Positions 61,354 through 64,000 of a DNA stretch of 64,000 nt are shown here, piece by piece. The translations under genes and the position numbers were made by a program. The notes below the pieces were generated by a model that worked only from the letters and a program-made list of their open reading frames with translations, was not told the DNA's origin and did no database searches. How positions within the stretch are numbered: position 1 is the stretch's first letter; the number at the start of each line of letters is the position of its first letter. The stretch is from GCA-003244245 sp052390115 (GTDB taxonomy: Bacteria > Actinomycetota > Actinomycetes > Mycobacteriales > Pseudonocardiaceae), in contig JBQTHE010000053.1 in NCBI GenBank assembly GCA_052390115.1, positions 1-64,000 of the forward strand, given 5' to 3'.

Positions 61354-61632
61354 CGCACCCCCGTCGTCGAAACTACGATACTCGATGCCACCCTATGGAA
61401 GCATTATTAATGCGACGATGGGTACAGAGCTATGGACGCCATTCACTCGTACGAGCGGTCGCCTGCTCCATCTCAGCGACAACCCCTGTCGCTCACGGTC
61501 GAGTCAGGAGCACTTGCCGTCCGCTCCTCGTGCCCCAGCTCGAGTCGGGTGGAGCGGTGTCGTGGACCGGGGGCGCGGAGAATGAGGCAGGTATCCTGAC
61601 TGATCCGCCGCAGCTGTGCCAGGCTCGGCGGT

Positions 61633-62637
61633 GTGACCGATACTTCGGCTCGCTCCCGGGTGAACGCCTGGTACTACGCGCTGCGCACCACCAACCCGCC
61701 CGACGGCCCGATCGACGCGGTGACCCGCTGGATCGTGGTCTCCCGCGCGGCAGTGTTACCGATGACGCTGGTCGCTGGGTTGGTGGCCGGGCTGCTCGCC
61801 GCCCGCGCGCCCGGTGTGGACTGGCGCTGGCTTGTCCTGGCCGTGATCGGGATCGTGCTGGCGCACCTGGCCAACAACCTGATGAACGACCTCTACGACA
61901 CCAGCGCCGGTTCCGACACCGCGGGTTATCCGCGGGCGCTCTACGCCCCGCACCCGATCCTGTCCGGGCTGGTCACTCGGCGGGCGCTGGTCGTGGCGGT
62001 GCTGGTGGTCAACGCTGCGGACCTGGCGATCCTCGTCGTGCTCGCGATGGTGCGGGGCTGGCCCATTGTGGCGTTCGCACTGGCCGGTTTCGTGCTGTCA
62101 GTGGCCTATACCGCACCGCCGCTGCGGCTGAAGAAGCGCGGCCTGGGTGAGCCGGACGTGCTGGTGGTGTGGGGGCCGCTGATGGTCGGCGGCACGTACT
62201 ACGCGGCGGTGGGGTCGATCACCTGGCAGGTGCTGCTCGCGTCGCTGCCCTATGCGCTGCTGTGCACGTCGGTGCTGATGGGCAAGCACACCGACAAGAT
62301 CCCTTATGACGCGCCGTTGGGGATTAACACGCTGCCGGTGCTGCTCGGCGAGCGGCGGGCCCGGGCCGTGACGTTGGGCATGATGGCAGGCTTCTACCTG
62401 CTCGTCGTCGTGTGTGTGCTGGTTGGTGCGCTGCCTTGGCTGGCGCTGCTCGCGCTCGGCGGGTTGTACCGGCTGGGAAAGGTATGGCAGTGGTTCCGCC
62501 AGCCACGGCCTGAGCAGCCGCCGCGCCCGGTGCCGGTGTGGCCGCTGTGGTTCGCCGCGCTGGCGTTCGTGCACCTGCGGGTCGCTGGCCCGCTGCTCGT
62601 CCTCGGTCTGGCCATCGCCGCCATCGTGGGGATCTGA
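61633..62637 (+). CDS. UbiA-family prenyltransferase
   Basis: 334-residue integral membrane protein with about nine spans. The first Asp-rich motif is NNLMNDLYDTSAGSDT (Asn-Asp-x-x-Asp), the second GKHTDKIPYDAPLGI. Resembles MenA-like and lipid prenyltransferases but is not the heme O synthase type. GTG 61633 lacks a clear ribosome-binding site, so it may be read from a short leader. The aromatic acceptor is unknown. Confidence 0.88.
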   Translation: MTDTSARSRVNAWYYALRTTNPPDGPIDAVTRWIVVSRAAVLPMTLVAGLVAGLLAARAPGVDWRWLVLAVIGIVLAHLANNLMNDLYDTSAGSDTAGYPRALYAPHPILSGLVTRRALVVAVLVVNAADLAILVVLAMVRGWPIVAFALAGFVLSVAYTAPPLRLKKRGLGEPDVLVVWGPLMVGGTYYAAVGSITWQVLLASLPYALLCTSVLMGKHTDKIPYDAPLGINTLPVLLGERRARAVTLGMMAGFYLLVVVCVLVGALPWLALLALGGLYRLGKVWQWFRQPRPEQPPRPVPVWPLWFAALAFVHLRVAGPLLVLGLAIAAIVGI

Positions 62638-62648
62638 GACGGTGCTGG

Positions 62649-63830
62649 ATGACTCGGTGGGTGCGGGCGATCAGGCATGGCTGGGTGGTTGAAGACGGCG
62701 TACCCGGACCTGACGTCGACGAGTTCGCCGAGGCCACCGAGGTGGTGTCGGCGCTGGCCGGGCCCCAGGGTGGCGGTGACACGTTGCTGGCCGTGCAGCA
62801 CCCACATCGCACACCCGGGGCGTTGGCCGAAGGGCTTTCGTTGACGGCGGCGCTGCCAGCGGCACGCCAGGCCCTGGACCGGTTGCGGACCAACGCCTAT
62901 CGCCAGGTGGACGAGGTGGTGGCGCCCTACCGGGTGGACGGTCCAGACGGTGTGGCGGTTGGCGTGTTGTGCCTGGTCGATTCGGCCGCCGTGGACGTGC
63001 ACGGGGTTTCCCGGGTGCGGCATAGCGAGCAGGTCTATCCGGAGGTGGTGGCCGAACGCGCCGCGGTGCTCGCCGGGCTTGGCTGCGCGACCAGCGCGGC
63101 GATGCTCGTACCGGTCGTCGATGGTGAGCTGCTGACCGCGGCCGTACTGCGGAGCATCGATGCCCTGGCAGCGCCGGCGGTGTCGACCACCGATTCCGGC
63201 GGCCGGACCCACCGGTTGTGGTTGCTGGGTCCCGGTGCGGGGCAGGACGCAGTGCTCGACGCCGTGGTGCGCAGTCCGCTGTTGGTCGCCGACGGCAATC
63301 ACCGGGTGGCTGCCGCGGCGGCCGGCGATCAGCCAAGCCTGCTCGCCTTGATGACCGGCGGACCTGCGCTGCGCATCGGCGCGATCCACCGGGCGCTGGT
63401 CGGCACCGGGCTGACCGCTGAGGATCTGGCCGATGCCTGGCGGCGGGCAGGTTTGACGGTCCGCAAAGCTACCAATCCGGCCCCACCTGCCTTGGCCGGC
63501 ACCGTGGTGGTCCGAGCATCCGGTGCCGATCTGCTCGTCGAATTGCCCGGACCAGAGCCGGGCGAGCCGGTACCCAGGATTGATCACGGGCTGGTAGAAC
63601 GGCTGCTCATCGCCGACGCGCTAGGCATCGATCCGGAAGGTCCGCAGGTACATGCCCTACCTGCTGGACATCCCGCGGGCGCAGGCGTCGATGCCGTGTT
63701 GCAGCTGGCCCCGGTGCCGTTCGCGGACGTGCTCGCCGTGCATGAGGAAGGCCGCCGGATGCCGCGCAAGAGCACCTATTTCACCCCGAAACCACGCAGC
63801 GGACTGCTGTTGGCTGACCTCGCGGACTGA
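62649..63830 (+). CDS. DUF1015 family protein (SerK-like)
   Basis: 393 residues of the DUF1015 family, some members of which are free-serine kinases (SerK). LLVADGNHRVAAA is the conserved central block and RRMPRKSTYFTPKPRSGLLL the C-terminal signature. ATG 62649 is chosen; the frame is open upstream inside the UbiA gene. It starts 11 bp after the UbiA stop and is probably co-transcribed with it. The kinase activity is inferred from family resemblance only. Confidence 0.88.
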   Translation: MTRWVRAIRHGWVVEDGVPGPDVDEFAEATEVVSALAGPQGGGDTLLAVQHPHRTPGALAEGLSLTAALPAARQALDRLRTNAYRQVDEVVAPYRVDGPDGVAVGVLCLVDSAAVDVHGVSRVRHSEQVYPEVVAERAAVLAGLGCATSAAMLVPVVDGELLTAAVLRSIDALAAPAVSTTDSGGRTHRLWLLGPGAGQDAVLDAVVRSPLLVADGNHRVAAAAAGDQPSLLALMTGGPALRIGAIHRALVGTGLTAEDLADAWRRAGLTVRKATNPAPPALAGTVVVRASGADLLVELPGPEPGEPVPRIDHGLVERLLIADALGIDPEGPQVHALPAGHPAGAGVDAVLQLAPVPFADVLAVHEEGRRMPRKSTYFTPKPRSGLLLADLAD

Positions 63831-63869
63831 AGTGCAGCGCGGCCAGTTCTCAGCACACGACGCCCGACG

Positions 63870-63899
63870 TTTACATCGGTAGTAGGGCAGTCGTATGCT
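63870..63899 (+). promoter_or_regulatory. Promoter of a probably leaderless RHH gene
   Basis: TTTACA (63870-63875) and TATGCT (63894-63899) are separated by 18 bp. The expected start point is near the ATG at 63906, and no ribosome-binding site precedes it, consistent with leaderless translation. Confidence 0.5.
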
Positions 63900-63905
63900 T
63901 TTGTG

Positions 63906-64000
63906 ATGCCAAGAGGGAACCCGTCGCCGAAGCTCGCCATCACCGTCGATCCCGACGTTCACCGTCAGGTCATCGAGGCCGCCTCGGCCGAGGGTGTCAG
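63906..64000 (+). CDS. Ribbon-helix-helix protein, N-terminal part
   Basis: Only the first 31 codons are in the window (MPRGNPSPKLAITVDPDVHRQ...). The pattern Lys-Leu-Ala-Ile-Thr-Val-Asp-x-Asp-Val-His then an Ala/Glu-rich helix matches ribbon-helix-helix DNA-binding proteins, often type II antitoxins. The gene continues past 64000, so a toxin partner cannot be confirmed here. Confidence 0.6.
   Translation, partial: MPRGNPSPKLAITVDPDVHRQVIEAASAEGV

Overview
The window is high-GC DNA from an actinobacterium, most plausibly a member of the Pseudonocardiales. Supporting this are the order uvrC-rapZ-yvcK-whiA-gap-pgk-tpiA-secG with an RbpA-type protein, the tkt-tal-pgi-zwf-opcA-pgl block divergent from ctaB, the sufR-B-D-C-S-U-T operon next to an MptB-like mannosyltransferase, heavy use of GTG starts with 4-bp ATGA/GTGA overlaps, and an SCO2521-SCO2525-type cluster. 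No species can be named from sequence reading alone.

Layout. 1-8820 (+) is core: DNA repair and regulators (uvrC, rapZ, yvcK, whiA), lower glycolysis (gap, pgk, tpiA), secG and an RbpA-like RNA polymerase factor. 8904-9086 is the decayed 3' end of a TrpB2-type gene. 9172-11430 is a self-contained unit: two TetR-type operators, a PheA/TfdB-type FAD monooxygenase and a TetR regulator. 11539-22632 (-) is the pentose-phosphate block, interrupted by a photolyase gene and an SDR-DUF2867 gene between zwf and opcA. ctaB lies divergent from tkt.

23.7-37.2 kb is accessory DNA. It holds a membrane protein with minisatellite-like tails, a hypothetical protein, an XRE-HTH/P-loop kinase fusion next to a short DapA-like protein (lower GC by eye), a mercuric-reductase-like flavoprotein, and a neighbourhood with two radical SAM proteins. 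One of these is fused to a calcineurin-like phosphoesterase. The other overlaps a thioredoxin-fold gene whose redox motif reads UGA-Leu-Pro-Cys and is followed by a bSECIS-like hairpin, making it a candidate selenoprotein. Two family-2 glycosyltransferases and an FAD oxidoreductase follow.

37.2-53.0 kb returns to housekeeping: a saccharopine-dehydrogenase-like enzyme, quinone oxidoreductase, DUF885 protein, ctaA, an ABC exporter, an MptB-like mannosyltransferase and the complete suf operon. 53.4-61.4 kb is a second, less GC-rich accessory block: an amidinotransferase-fold protein, then SCO2525/2524/2523/2522-type genes (+) facing SCO2521 and a membrane-anchored protein (-). The window closes with a UbiA prenyltransferase, a DUF1015 protein and the start of a ribbon-helix-helix protein.

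Several short repeat families (22-bp, about 65-bp and 42-bp units) sit mainly in convergent intergenic gaps. No tRNA, rRNA, CRISPR array, intact insertion sequence or replication origin was seen.
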